Shown here: piece after piece, positions 23,590 to 35,050 of the stretch
Layout of the letters: each line of letters opens with the position of its first letter
Position numbering within the stretch: position 1 is the stretch's first letter
The notes under the pieces: generated by a model
Told to the model about the DNA's origin: nothing
Database searches by the model: none
What the model saw: only the letters and a program-made list of their open reading frames with translations
Source: Eublepharis macularius
Taxonomy: Eukaryota; Chordata; Lepidosauria; Squamata; Eublepharidae
Assembly: GCF_028583425.1 (NCBI RefSeq)
Contig: NC_072797.1
Coordinates: 19,998,001-20,062,000 of the forward strand
DNA length: 64,000 nucleotides
Direction of reading: 5' to 3'
Translations under genes and position numbers: made by a program

Positions 23590-24720
23590 GCAAATAAATT
23601 AATAAAAAACGTTCACAGAGATAGGTTTATCAATCTGAGGCCTTTGGTTACTCACTCTACCTAGTTCTGTAACACTGCATGGATTAAGTGGCTCCCCCGC
23701 CTTATAGACGCACAGAGAAAAAAGGACAGAAAAATGAAAGTGCTGATCATTTTCTTTGCACAAAGGGGGAAAATAGATTGTTCCAGTCAAAGGAGGCAAG
23801 GAACAATTGAAAGATTGCCAGGGAACACAGACTGCTGAGGACCTGAGGAAAAGAAGCCAGAGATTTAAATGAGAGAAGATTGAAACGTATTCTAGGCCTC
23901 CCAGGCGCTGGTTGATCACAGAATGTTAAAACTTACATTCAAAACCTAGCGGTGAAAGCGAGGTTCTATGTTGTTTCATAATTAACTTTTTCTTCAAGGA
24001 ATTCTGGTTAGTTTACATTCAAACTGTCCATGTTTAAACATAGAGTTTCAGTAGAATCCTAGAGTATCACCCCAACACAATTATGCTATTTATGGATTCA
24101 CACCGGAAGTGACATTGCTGTGTTGAAGCAATGCTGAGGTTGCACACCCATTCCCCCTCCACCACCATAACTATTGGAAGTGGAGAACCTGGCAGAAAAA
24201 TTGATGACTTCTCTAAGAACAGGAAGAAGCTACCGAATTAAATCAATTTAATAATTGAGAAGCATGAAAAATACACATGTAGGCTTTTGCTGGCTATTTT
24301 GGACTGTGTTCAGATGAGCGTATCTGCTGGAGGGTTCCCCAAAGTGTGTTCCACACAATGATTCCAGGGCTCCATGAAATGTTAGCCTTTGGCAACACAG
24401 GGGCTGCTCACTGTCCTCAAGCCAGCAACGAGGAAAACAGAGGCTACGTGCCTCCACCTCCCCTGCTGCTGGCCTGTCGGAGGAGGCTCTTGCAGCAGGA
24501 AAGCTGAGCAACTGGTGCTCACCTGCCCCGATATTGCGCTGCCCCTTGCCTTGAGCTGGCAATGGAAGAAACAGAGGCATGTGATGCCAGTCTGCACAAT
24601 GCTCCTGGATTTGAGGTTGCCAGTCCCCATTTCCTGCTTCCTTTCTAGCTCCTGTTTCTTGCTGCTGCTCAGAGCAACGGTGGGAGAAAAATAAAATTAA
24701 AAATGGCTGATGGGCCGATG
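23590..24720. other. Gene-free stretch
   Basis: A 158-codon minus-strand frame (24248-24724) overlaps an 82-codon minus frame and a 101-codon plus frame. It shows no domain and no splice-like context, so I do not call it a gene. Confidence 0.4.
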
Positions 24721-24724
24721 GCAT

Positions 24725-24872
24725 GACACCATTTCCGGGAAAACCCAGGAAACAATGTCAGTCCTCTCTAGGAATTGCCAGAAATGCTATGGTTTTACCA
24801 AAGCGTTTCTGGCAATTTGTAGAGAGGACTGACACCTTTTCCTGGATTTTCCCAGAAATGACATCACACTGT
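24725..24872. repeat. Imperfect palindrome (CTCTAGGAATT type)
   Basis: Inverted arms: 'gtcagtcctctctaggaatt' and 'gtagagaggactgacacc', with outer 'catttccgggaaaacccag' and 'ctggattttcccagaaatg'. Related blocks occur at 37880-37960, 53394-53510 and 61600-61700. Probably a non-autonomous DNA element. Confidence 0.55.
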
Positions 24873-24874
24873 CA

Positions 24875-25910
24875 CTGATGGCTACCCCTTCCTGCCCCCA
24901 CCCAGTCTCCTGCTGGTTGCCAGGCTGAGCAACCTTACCTGGATTAGAGCAGTTGCCTAGGAGTTTCAGGTTTTCACATTTCCTGGTACAACAGTCAGCA
25001 CTGAAACAGCAAGCTAGGAGGCACAGAGCCAAGTGGGAAGGATGACGGTTTGGCACAGTGGCGCCTAAGAAAGGAGGAGGAGCCTCGGTCTTCTTTTATC
25101 ATTTTGTTCTGGACTGGGTGGTGCTCTGCCTTGTTTTTCCCAGGTCTTTTCCATGCCCTCCATTACCACAAGGACACTACTGGCCCTCGCTTTCCACTTG
25201 TACCTTGGCACTTTGATCAAACACAGCTGCAACATAGCCCACTCTTCTTGGCCATCACTGTATACTTGTTCACCAGCTGCAATGTTGCTCTGTTGCTGTG
25301 TAACTAGGGTTGCTAGGCATTTGCCTGGCACCCCTGAGAAATTACAGGGGGCAGGGCATGGGGTGTATCATGTTGCGCGACACGTTAATGTCACATCTGG
25401 GTAAAAACCTGGAAGTGACATCACTGCATCGTTCAACATGATGATGTCATTTCCAGGTTTTCTCTCTTCGTTCCACCCTACCCCCCTCCCTCCAGTGTTC
25501 TACTGAGTGAGCACAGGAGATGACGACCGCAAGCAGGGATTTCCCTCTCCAAAAGCGAGCAACTGGTTAACCTAGAAGCCAAAAACTGGGTTGGAGTAGC
25601 CTCCTCCGTGGCTCCCTTGCCTCCAAGGCAGGGGCTCTGAGAACAACGTGTGTGGATTTGGTTTTCGTGCTCAGCTGCAACGAAAACAAAACAGGAATGG
25701 ACTTGATGTTGATGCTGATGTCTTCATGTAAGAATACAGCTTTCTAGCATGATATTAAACAGATTTAGAGAGGCAAAGCACACTAAAATATGAAAAAAAA
25801 TAAATTTCCAATAATAATGCCTCTGTTATTTTAGTATTAATTTTCTGACTCTTCTGGAACATTATTTTTACTTCTTATGAACACCCCAAGAAAAATATGT
25901 CTATTTATTT
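24875..25910. other. Gene-free stretch
   Basis: Repeat-like 'gtgacatcactgcatcg' near 25410. No exon recognised. Confidence 0.4.
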
Positions 25911-25917
25911 GGGTGGT

Positions 25918-26110
25918 GTGTGTGTGTGAAGGGCCGTCAAGTCACAACTGACTTCTGGTGACCCCAGCAAGGGGCTTTCAAGGCAAGTGAGGAGGTTTGC
26001 CATTGCCTTCCTCCGCAGAGTCTTCCTTGGTGGTCTCCCATCCAAGTGCCAACCCTGCTTAGCTTCCAAGATCTGACAAGGTCAGGCTATGCCATGCCGC
26101 CTTCCTTCCC
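25918..26110 (-). mobile_element. 5S-rRNA-derived SINE
   Basis: Reverse-complement copy with 'ccgtcaagtcacaactgac', 'gcaaggggctttcaag' and 'gcttagcttccaagatctg' (5S-like). 'tctattt' lies on both sides and is probably part of the target duplication. Confidence 0.65.
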
Positions 26111-26192
26111 ATCTATTTGAGTACCTATTGAATTAAATCTCACAATGTTTTAGATCCAGAGGAGTTAGCCGTGTTAGTCTGTAGTAGTAAAA

Positions 26193-26358
26193 TCAAAAAG
26201 AGTCCAGTAGCACCTTTAAGACTAACCAACTTTATTGTAGCATAAGCTTTCGAGAATCACAGTTCACAGGTGCATCTGACGAAGAGAACTGTGATTCTCG
26301 AAAGCTTATGCTACAATAAAGTTGGTTAGTCTTAAAGGTGCTACTGGACTCTTTTTGA
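26193..26358. repeat. Perfect 73-bp inverted repeat with 20-nt spacer
   Basis: The left arm is 26193-26265 and the right arm 26286-26358. They are exact reverse complements (the left starts tcaaaaagagtccagtagc, the right ends gctactggactctttttga). The spacer is acaggtgcatctgacgaaga. Single-arm or longer relatives are dispersed in the window. The sequence can form a cruciform or hairpin. Confidence 0.9.
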
Positions 26359-26450
26359 CAATGTTTTAGGGCTCTGTCAAATTTTCAGGACCCCCTCAGG
26401 GCTCTGTAGCCAAAAACATTTGGGAAACCCTGTGGACGTTCATGTGCTTC

Positions 26451-26468
26451 AGAGCAGAAGGTAGTTTT
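26451..26468 (+). repeat. L1 target-site duplication, left
   Basis: AGAGCAGAAGGTAGTTTT, identical to 32603-32620. It sets the 5' boundary of the L1. Confidence 0.95.
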
Positions 26469-27381
26469 TGGACTTCCGGTTTGGGATTCATGGAGGTCTA
26501 ACGCAGCTCCATTTGCGGAGCTGACCGGACTGCCGTTTTAAGCGGCCGGCGGGGTGAAAATAGCCCGCGGCCGACTGCTCTCAGGCGGAGAGCAGGCAAA
26601 GAACGTTCAAGACCCTAGGGTGAGTTAGATCTCGGACGAGGGGGGGCTCTACATAACGGGTCCCCTCCCGATCCTTGAGGTCCCACCTTGCGACGGGTCG
26701 GCTACAATCTCTGCGGCAGTTTTGGGGCCAATTCGGCTGGCATAAGACCTACATACCCAAGCTTCGATCGGGGGAAGAAGTGGAAAGGAGAACTTGAAAT
26801 CGGAACAGCGATTACAACCCGAGGAAAGTGAAGGGAAGGTAAAGATCACTATCTTCCGATACGGGACAGATTGATAAAAACAGAGAGGAAAAAAAGTAGA
26901 CTTTTAAACTGCAACAGACTAGTGAAAAGGAGGGGAAGCTTCGGCAGGAGTTGTATTAGAAAAGAGACTAAGTTTAAAGAAGTTGTTAAAGAAATCGGAT
27001 TATTGTTTTGAATACCTGTGGCTTTGGAGCTGTGAGAAAAAGACACCATCGCGAGACCTGCTGTGGGAAGACGGGAGACAGGAAGTGCGTAACAACAATA
27101 GAGCGGCTGGAGAGAAGCGGCCCTTGCTGGAGGGCAGGAAGAAGGGAATCGCCATCTTTGAGAGGGGAAGGGTCGCGGCTTCAGCGGAAAAGGAAGTAGG
27201 CCATATTGGATTATAAAATCATAGAGAGACCATAGAGAAAAGACGCCCAACATTTTGGACCCTTTAAAATTAATTTATGCAAGAAGACCGGAACATTTGA
27301 AATAAAAAAGGTACTAAATTTAACGCCACGGAGTTAAGGAAGACAGCGGACTCGTGGGAGCGAGCCAAAGCAAGCCCCACG
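26469..27381 (+). promoter_or_regulatory. L1 5' UTR with presumed internal promoter
   Basis: 913 bp before ORF1. The first 150 bp are CpG-rich (around 'gcggccggcggggtg', 26540), as expected of an L1 internal promoter and methylation target. The rest is purine-rich. Promoter activity is inferred from the family, not visible. No long frame spans it. Confidence 0.6.
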
Positions 27382-28176
27382 ATGTCGAAGAAAGAGTGGC
27401 AATCGGCAATAGAAAATCTGGATAAAAAACTTTTGGAGGTGATTAAAGAATTTAAAGACATGAAATTGGAGCTGATCAAAGAGGTCAAACAGACAGTAAA
27501 ATCGGAGCTGTCAGAAGTAAAATCGGAGCTGTCAGAAGTGAAGAAAGGTATGGAAACAATACAAAATGAATTACAAGGGACGCAGCAGAGAGTTAAAACA
27601 GTAGAAGACACGATGGAGAACTTAGCAGACACGCAACAAACAGAGATGAGACTGATGAGGGGGAGAATGTCAGTTGCAGAAACTAAACACATGGAGAAGT
27701 AGCTACGTTTTCGCGGCCTGCCAGAAGTGGAAGGAAAGTCAGCGCAAGAACAGATGACCGAGGTGTTAGCTGAATACCTGGGGAAGGAGGAGGAGGAAGT
27801 TGTGGCTATCCTAGATGTGGCATATCGTGTGAACTCGAGAATTGCAACCCAGAGAAAAGTACCAAGAGATGTGATTGTACAATTTACAACAAGAAACATG
27901 AAAGAGAAGATTGTGACTAAACAGTTTCAAGATCCATTGGAGATCGATGGCAAGACAATTATTATAATGAAGGAACTACCCAGATCAGTGTTACTAGATC
28001 GGAAAAAATATAAAGCGCTAATCCAGATGCTGAAGGATATGAAAATCAGGTACAGATGGGAGCTCCCAGAGGGTTTGTCCTTCGAATTTGGAGGTGCCAA
28101 AAAGCGTATCAGATCTGAGCGGGAGATGGAGCGATTTATAAGGGACAATGAAAAAGACTTACCAACAAGATTATGA
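27382..28176 (+). pseudogene. L1 ORF1 (RNA-binding chaperone), one premature stop
   Basis: In L1 elements ORF1p binds the element's RNA as a trimer and acts as a nucleic-acid chaperone. The frame would encode 264 residues. Residues 10-105 form a charged coiled coil (KSELSEV heptads). After it comes the RRM-like core starting LRFRGLPE and 'VIVQFTTRNMKEKIV', then a basic C-terminal domain with 'KKYKALIQMLKDMKIRYR'. Codon 107 is TAG (27700-27702), exactly between coiled coil and RRM; upstream and downstream are in one frame. A CAG-to-TAG change would explain it. A 21-bp tandem duplication (27496-27537) adds one heptad. The start ATG follows the 5' UTR and heads the whole frame. The end overlaps ORF2 by ATGA. 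Confidence 0.9.
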
Positions 28177-31100
28177 ACATGGAGTGTAAAGTATTATCTT
28201 GGAATGTAAATGGACTAAATTCACCGAACAAGAGAAAAAATGTTTTTCACTGGCTACTAAAACAAAAATGTGATATTGTTTGTTCGCAAGAGACTCATAT
28301 TCGAAAACAGGATGTAAAATATTTAAAACTGGGAAAATTGGGCAAGGATTTTGTAGCGGCCTCAAGTAAGAAAAAAAGAGGAGTGGTGTTGTATGTAAAA
28401 GAGGAGCTACAACCAAAATTCATAATGAAAGATGTGGAAGCCAGATTTGTAGCAGTGGAATGTACTTGGAATTTAAAGAGAGTGTTGGTAGTCGGAATCT
28501 ATGCACCTAATGGTGCAAAAGAGAGCTTCTTTGAGGATTTGAGGAAGCACTTAGACGATCTTTCATATGACCAGATAATTCTTGCTGGAGACTTCAATGG
28601 AGTGACAGACTTGGAACTGGATAAAAAGACTACAATGGCACAAAAGAAAAGAGGACTATTACCAAAGCTCTTTTTTGAGTTGATTCAACAAGAGACTCTT
28701 GAAGATGTATGGAGGAGAGAATATCCTAAAAGTAGACAGTTTACTTTTTATTCTGCAAGGCATTCCACATTATCAAGAATTGACATGATCTGGGCCTCAA
28801 AAGATTTGGCGTTATGGACTAAAGACGTAGAAATAATGCCGATGGTAGGCTCAGATCACAACCCAATTATGTGGAAGCTAGGGAAAAGGAGAAAAAGGAA
28901 AGCATGGAGAATAAATGAGGATTTGTTACAGGAAAAAGAGAATATGCAAATATTGAGAAGAGAGACAAAGTTTTTCATACAATACAACGTGAATAAAGAA
29001 GTACCAACTGATAAAGTTTGGGATGCTTATAAGGCGGTTATAAGGGGCATACTAATGGACTTAAATGGTAGAGCAAGAAAGAAGAAAGAGGAGAAGAGAC
29101 AAGAGATTGAGGAGAAAATAAAAACTAAAGAAATACAGTTAAAAAAGAGACCAGGGAAAAAGAAATTATACCAGGAAATTAAAATATTGCAAGAACAGCT
29201 AACAGCAATGAGTAATAAAGAATTGGAGTGGAATCTCAAAAGGCTGAACCAGAAAGTGTTTGAGGGTGCAAATAAACCTGGGAAGTACCTGGCATGGCAA
29301 CTGAAGAAGAGAAGGGAAAAGAAAACAATAAATAAAATTTGTGAAGATGACAAAACGTATTTGGAACAGAATACCATTAGTAGAGCCTTTTATAAATTCT
29401 ACGCTAAACTGTATAATAAGAAAGAAGTAAATAAAGATTCAATAGCATCATATCTGGAGAAAATGATACTTCCAGAAATCTTGGACGCTTGGAGAAATAA
29501 ACTGAACAGTGAAGTAACGGATGAGGAAATAAGTAAGGCAATACAATCTGCAAATCTAGGAAAGGTGCCAGGGCCAGATGGACTTACAGCTAAATTTTAT
29601 AAGACTATGGCCAATGAGCTGGCACCATTCCTAAAGGAGGTGATCAATGGAGTTCTAAGGGATCAAAGGATTCCAGACACTTGGTCTGAAGCGAACATAT
29701 CATTGATCCCAAAAGAGGGCCAAGACTTGACTAGTGTGAAAAATTACAGACCTATATCGTTACTCAACAATGATTATAAAATTTTTGCGAAGATACTGGC
29801 GGAGAGACTGAAGGGGTGGCTTTCGGAAGTTATAGAGGAGGAGCAAGCAGGCTTTCTGCCAGACAGACAAATAAGAGACAATTTAAGGACAGTGATTGAT
29901 GCTATTGAATATTATGATAAGCGTTGTGATAAAGAGGTTGGTTTCTTCTTTGTTGACGCTGAAAAGGCATTTGACAATTTAAACTGGGACTTTATGTTTG
30001 CCACTATGGAAAAGCTACAATTAGGAGAAAGATTCATCAGAGCAATTAAGGAAATCTACAGAGACCAGACTGCAGCAATTGTGATGAATGATGAATTGAC
30101 CAAGAAATTGACTATAAGCAAAGGAACAAGACAAGGTTGCCCGTTGTCTCCACTGTTGTTCATTTTAGTATTGGAGATTCTGATGATACAAATACGACAA
30201 GATGAGGAAATCCGAGGAATAAAAATAAAGGACTATTCATACAAGGTCAGAGCATTCGCGGATGACATAATGTTAATTGTAGAGGACCCACTGGAGAACA
30301 TGCCAAAAGTGATAGATAAGATCAAGGAGTTTGGAGATTTGGCAGGTTTCTCTATTAATAAAAAGAAGTCAAAGATACTATGCAAAAATATGACTAAGCA
30401 GAAACAACAATTGTTAATGGAAACAACGGACTGTGAAGTAACAAGTAAGGTGAAATATTTGGGAATTGAACTGACTGCAAAGAATATAGATTTGTTCAAG
30501 AATAATTATGAAAAACTATGGACTCAGATTGAGAGAGACTTGATCAAATGGAATAGGCTCAATCTGTCATGGTTGGGTAGGATTGCAGCAGTTAAAATGA
30601 ATGTGTTACCAAGAGTGATGTTTTTGCTACAGACAATACCAATCATCAGAGACTCTAAACAATTTGAAAAATGGCAGAGGAAAATATCAGATTTTGTATG
30701 GGCAGGCAAGAAGCCTCGAGTGAAAATGAAAGTTTTACAAGATGCAAAGGAAAGAGGCGGAATGCAACTGCCCAACCTGAGACTTTACCACGATGCAATC
30801 TGCCTAGTTTGGCTGAAAGAGTGGATGACATTAAAGAACAAGAAACTATTAGCCCTAGAGGGATATAAAAAATATTTGGATGGCATGCATACCTATGGCA
30901 TGATAAAGTAAAGGTCAACTCGATGTTCCTGCACCATTTTGTACAGAGAAGTTTATACACAATCTGGAAGAAGTACAGAATTTACCTACAAGAAGGAACT
31001 CCTTGGTGGGTGGTTCCATATGAGGTGATAGACCCGAGAGCTGTTGATAACGAACGACAATGTTTAACTTACAAAGAAATAACTAAAATAGAAGCATTTA

Positions 31101-31933
31101 AACTTAGAATAAAGACGCAAGAGGAACTATCACCGAACTATGATTGGTTCCAGTATAGACAGATCAGAGATTTGTATAACTCGGACTCTGTAAAGGGAGG
31201 TATACGAATAGAGAATTCGGAACTAGAGCAGACCCTTCTTAAGGAGGACAAGAAAAGAATATCCAAGGTATACCAAGTACTGTTGAAATGGTATACTGAG
31301 GATGAGACAGTTAAAACACAAATGGTGAAATGGGCCATAAACTTTAATAAAGAGATAACAATGGAGGCATGGGAATACTTGTGGAAGACTACAATGAAGA
31401 CAACGACATGTACAAATATTAAAGAGAATATCTACAAAATGATATATCGTTGGTACATGACACCAAAGAAGATTGCGCTAGGGAATTTGAACACTTCTAA
31501 TAAATGCTGGAAATGTAGGAAGCATGAGGGCTCCCTCTATCATATGTGGTGGTCGTGTGAGGTAGCTAGGCAGTACTGGGGGGAAATAATAAGAGAAATG
31601 AGTGAAATTTTACAATTTCAAATAAATAAGAACCCAGAACTCCTGCTACTAAACTTGGGAATGGAGGGAATTCCAGCCCATCATAGGACGTTGATATTTT
31701 ATATGACAGCAGCAGCTAGACTTTTATATGCGCAAAAATGGAAAGTACAAGAAGTGCCAACTATTGAAGATTGGATCTACAAATTGCTGTACATGGCAGA
31801 AATGGACAAGATGACAAGAAAACTGAGAAATCTGGACTCAGGGCAGTTTAACACAGACTGGGAGAAGCTGAAACAATATCTGGAGAAGAAATGGGAGGTG
31901 GGAGGAAAACTGTGGCAGTTTGAGAACTACTGA
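28173..31933 (+). pseudogene. L1 ORF2 (endonuclease and reverse transcriptase), one frameshift
   Basis: ORF2p nicks target DNA and copies the L1 RNA there. An APE-type endonuclease occupies residues 1-240: SWNVNG (N11), QETH (E40), GIYAPN (Y110), GDFN (D140, N142), SRID (D204) and SDHN (D228, H229), all present. The reverse transcriptase follows: GPDGLTAKFYK, NYRPISLLN, EQAGFLPDRQ, DAEKAFD (D595), GTRQGCPLSPLLF, FADD (D697, D698). Near 30878 the frame shifts by a net loss of one base (ttggatgg where frame continuity needs ttgggatgg). The 3' part (in frame to 31933) reads on through 'WHAYLWHDKVKVNS' to a Cys motif, CWKC...H...C (about 31505-31560). The total would be about 1253 residues, a usual L1 size. 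The ATG overlaps the ORF1 stop (ATGA), as is common in L1. Confidence 0.95.
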
Positions 31934-32602
31934 AGCATAATAAAATGTAGAGGGGGGTGTCTTTACCGGGGGGGGGGAAGAGATAAATGTGAATTTATAA
32001 GCAGTTAGATTAACAGATTGATATATATATAGATATATATAGGTTAATAAATAGAATATTGATAGAAAATAATTAATGATAAGGATTAAATATAAGGATT
32101 GAGTAACCAACAACATTTTCTTTCTTTGATAAGATTTGTATAATGCACCAAACTGAATGTACAGACGAGTCAAATTGATTGACAGAGTGACGAGAGTTAT
32201 ATAGAATTACCATAAAAAGATAGAATGAGTAATATATAGAGAATAAGTCAAATTGTTTGATTTAAAATGTGTAAGATTTTTATGGTTTATGATATATAGA
32301 AATATTTAAAATTGGAAAATGGGATAAATTGTTTATCTAAGATGGAAACAAAGATTTACAGTTTGGGTATACTATAAGAAAAGTAGTTAAGGATGTACTG
32401 CTTAGTATAATGGAGAATATATATTTGTTTTAGATAGAGGAATTTAATAGAAGTAAGGGGAAAGGGACAAAGGGTTGGAAAACTGTTGGAAGTCAATAAA
32501 AGGGGGGGAAAGGGAGGGGGTTAGAAATGTAAAATTTGGGGGAAAATTGAATGTAAATGTAAAAATAACGGATTCTAACCCAATAAAAATTTTTTCAAAA
32601 AA
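31934..32602 (+). other. L1 3' UTR and A-rich end
   Basis: AT-rich, with a G-rich polypurine run at about 31951-31980 as in many L1 3' UTRs. It ends caataaaaatttttt then a short A run. The AATAAA at 32582-32587 is a plausible polyadenylation signal. The tail is only about seven A. Confidence 0.8.
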
Positions 32603-32620
32603 AGAGCAGAAGGTAGTTTT
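32603..32620 (+). repeat. L1 target-site duplication, right
   Basis: AGAGCAGAAGGTAGTTTT, identical to the left copy at 26451-26468. Confidence 0.95.
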
Positions 32621-33457
32621 GCCTGCTCAAAGAGCCCTTAGTGGTAGGAGAGGGTGCCATACATGTGGGTCTCTTCTTGGCCCAGGAGTTGTGCAGTAGT
32701 GCAACTCTGTAGTGAGGTCCTGAAACCTTTTTACAGCCTCTTCGTTAATGTATGCTTAACATATGCTTAAACTTAACATAAGCTTAAACAAAATCCTTCT
32801 CAGGAGATGCCAATTACTTTTTGCCAAGTTGCCATGAAAATGGGATTTGCTAATGTCACCATCTTGTATTCAGGAACGTGTTTGCCTCAAAGAAGGGGTA
32901 CCACATCCAATAATTTCACAGGTGCATATGTCTTCCCTTACATATGGGAACTAGCCTGGTAGACCACGGTATCTTATTTTTAAAAGGTGTATCGTATAGG
33001 GACTCAGGGTCTGATTGCATGTGCAGTACATGGGGAAACCTGAACCCAACTAGCCTCCAACATGTGATCATGCTGGCCTTCAAAATGGGGAGGGATGGGC
33101 TCCTATGGGCTCCCGAGTGTGTACGGCACAAGTAGCAGCTTCGTTGGTCCCTGCTTTCCACACAAGATGCTTTTCCAGGTAGAACAGGATGGTTGCGGGT
33201 GGGTTGTTCGGCTCCAGCCCTAAGTAGCCCGCTTCCCACAGCCCTCTTCTATCTGCAAAAGTATGCTGGGTGGAAAGCAGGACCGACAGAGTTGCTCCTG
33301 CCTCCATGTGCGCTCAGGAGCCAATTCCCCACCCACCGCCCCACACACCATTCTGATCGTATGTTAAATGTGAGTTGGGTTGGAGTTTCCCTCAATCTCC
33401 CTTGCTTTTAGCGCACATGTAATGAAACCCTTATATGACCAGAACGATCATGGCATA
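32621..33457. other. Gene-free stretch
   Basis: No exon or named repeat recognised. Confidence 0.4.
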
Positions 33458-33882
33458 GAGTGTCTCTACACAAGACGTCTCAGTGTGCGTTGATTGAGTG
33501 TAGGGAGATGCAATGTTAGCTGGGAAGCGTAGTTTAAAACAACAGAGCTGGTGGAGATCGCTCCTCAGAGGGTTTGTTAATTTTATTTCACCTCCCCAAA
33601 GTCTCTGCCAATTTCACCTCTCCTGTCTAAAAACTGCGTGACCAAAGGGCAGCGAGGAATGGAAATGGGCTGGAGCCTTCCAGAGCTGGGCTTGGACCTG
33701 GAGAGGTTATAATAGGCTGAAGTTCCCCTTCTGGAATTTCACAATCCCTTCACACAGCTCCAGTGTATAGCAACGCCTTTGCCCTGCCACTGGCTCTGTC
33801 TTTTAAAACTACCCTTCCCAACTAACATTGCATCTCCCAACCTGTGTTCTTCACGTGTCAGGCGTCTCGTGTAGAGAGACTC
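33458..33882. mobile_element. Longer Harbinger-like element related to the 234-bp MITEs
   Basis: A 425-bp element starts gagtgtctctacacaagacg and ends gtctcgtgtagagagactc, with a 3-bp duplication ata (33455-33457, 33883-33885). Inside the right tip it carries the complement of gacgcctgacac, the same sub-terminal block as the 234-bp family. A second inner inverted pair is 'gagatgcaatgttagctggg' and 'ccaactaacattgcatctcc'. No coding capacity. Confidence 0.7.
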
Positions 33883-33885
33883 ATA

Positions 33886-34910
33886 TTTGGATACAAAGGA
33901 CACACATTAAATACAACACACAGCCTTTCTCACTTAATCCACTCAAACTGCATCAGGGTGCATAAAAAATAAATAGCAGGAGAGAAAAGGTGCATACCGT
34001 TGCTTGTGAGCCGACTTACGTTGCCACGGGAAACTGAAAAGAAAAACGTTACCCTTTGTCAGCAGCTCATTCTATCCTGACTGCAAAATGCAACGATCAT
34101 GTCTTTAATCCTAAGTACTAGCATCCCATCCACAGCTATTCCATATTTGGGAATCCTCAAATCGTTCATAGACAAAAACTAAAGGTCCTTCGTGACCCAA
34201 ATAGATTCTAACTAAACAGCAGGTTTGCAAGAAGGGATAGCTTTTCATCAAAGCCTCAGTCTACTCTTTTGAATAGGTTCTTCTTAAGGCTTGATCTGGG
34301 AGTTGAATGTTGCCCCCAGCCCTGACATCCTTCTCCTAGCATATAAGATTTCTTTTTACATTTCATCACCTAATTTAAACATCAAATACATAGTTAAAGA
34401 ATATATTTGCACACGTTAATGCCAAACTGTATTCAAGGTATTGTACAAACGGTGGCTTCTGTTTCCTATTTTTCTTGGATTGAGATCATCAAATGGAATG
34501 GCTGATGGAAGATCCCATTCTACAGAGAGAACATTTTCAGGAGAAGAATGATAGACCATGACCAATATATCAGTATTGAAGCAGCCCCTTTCACCTGTGA
34601 GTCTTGCGGCAAATACCACCATTGCTTCCCCCCAATAAGGGTTGCCAGTCCCTTGCTGGGGGTGAGGGATTCCCTGCACCCAGCCACTGCCAACCACCTC
34701 TACCCCACCTCTCAGCTGACAGACAGGGGAAGGGAGCTGCAGGGCAGTGGCTGACCACATGCATTCTGCCAGGGAAGCATACAGTCAAAATGGGTGCACA
34801 AACTCCCATGTCACATGCGGGGTAAGTACCCAGCACCCCATTCCCAAGACCTCCCTTCCCTCCAGTTTAACTACCTGGGGACCCGGCAACCTTGCTGCCA
34901 ATGAAAGACT
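33886..34910. other. Gene-free stretch
   Basis: Overlapping frames at 34416-34836 on both strands lack domain character. No repeat named. Confidence 0.4.
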
Positions 34911-35050
34911 GGCTAATTCTGCACACGTTGGATAATGCACTTTAGCAATCATTTAGAAGTGGATTTTTTGTTTCACACACAAAAAAATCCGTTCCAAATG
35001 ATCTCTAAAGAGAATTGGAAGTGCATTATCCAACGTGGGCGGAATCAGCC
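34911..35050. repeat. Palindromic MITE (GGCTGATTCCGCACACG type)
   Basis: Left arm ggctaattctgcacacgttg, right arm caacgtgggcggaatcagcc, with inner 'gataatgcac'/'gtgcattatc'. The sister copy is at 52117-52264. No clear target duplication. Confidence 0.65.

Larger units (their letters stand above)
26469..32602 (+). mobile_element. Full-length L1 LINE retrotransposon
   Basis: A 6.1-kb element with the 5' UTR, ORF1, ORF2, 3' UTR and A-rich end in order, between identical 18-bp target duplications. The 5' end begins tggacttccggtttggg. The insertion point reads gcttc/agagc, close to the pyrimidine/purine step favoured by L1 endonuclease. Intact length and identical duplications indicate a recent insertion. 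Two coding lesions (one stop in ORF1, one frameshift in ORF2) suggest it cannot move by itself, unless they are sequencing errors. Confidence 0.95.

Noticed and set aside
24248-24724. 158-codon minus-strand frame
   Set aside because: No domain, competing frames on both strands, no splice or promoter context.
29027-29377. Minus-strand frame within L1 ORF2 (116 codons), and similar ones
   Set aside because: Shadow of the A-rich sense strand of ORF2; composition is phenylalanine/serine-rich as expected of the complement.
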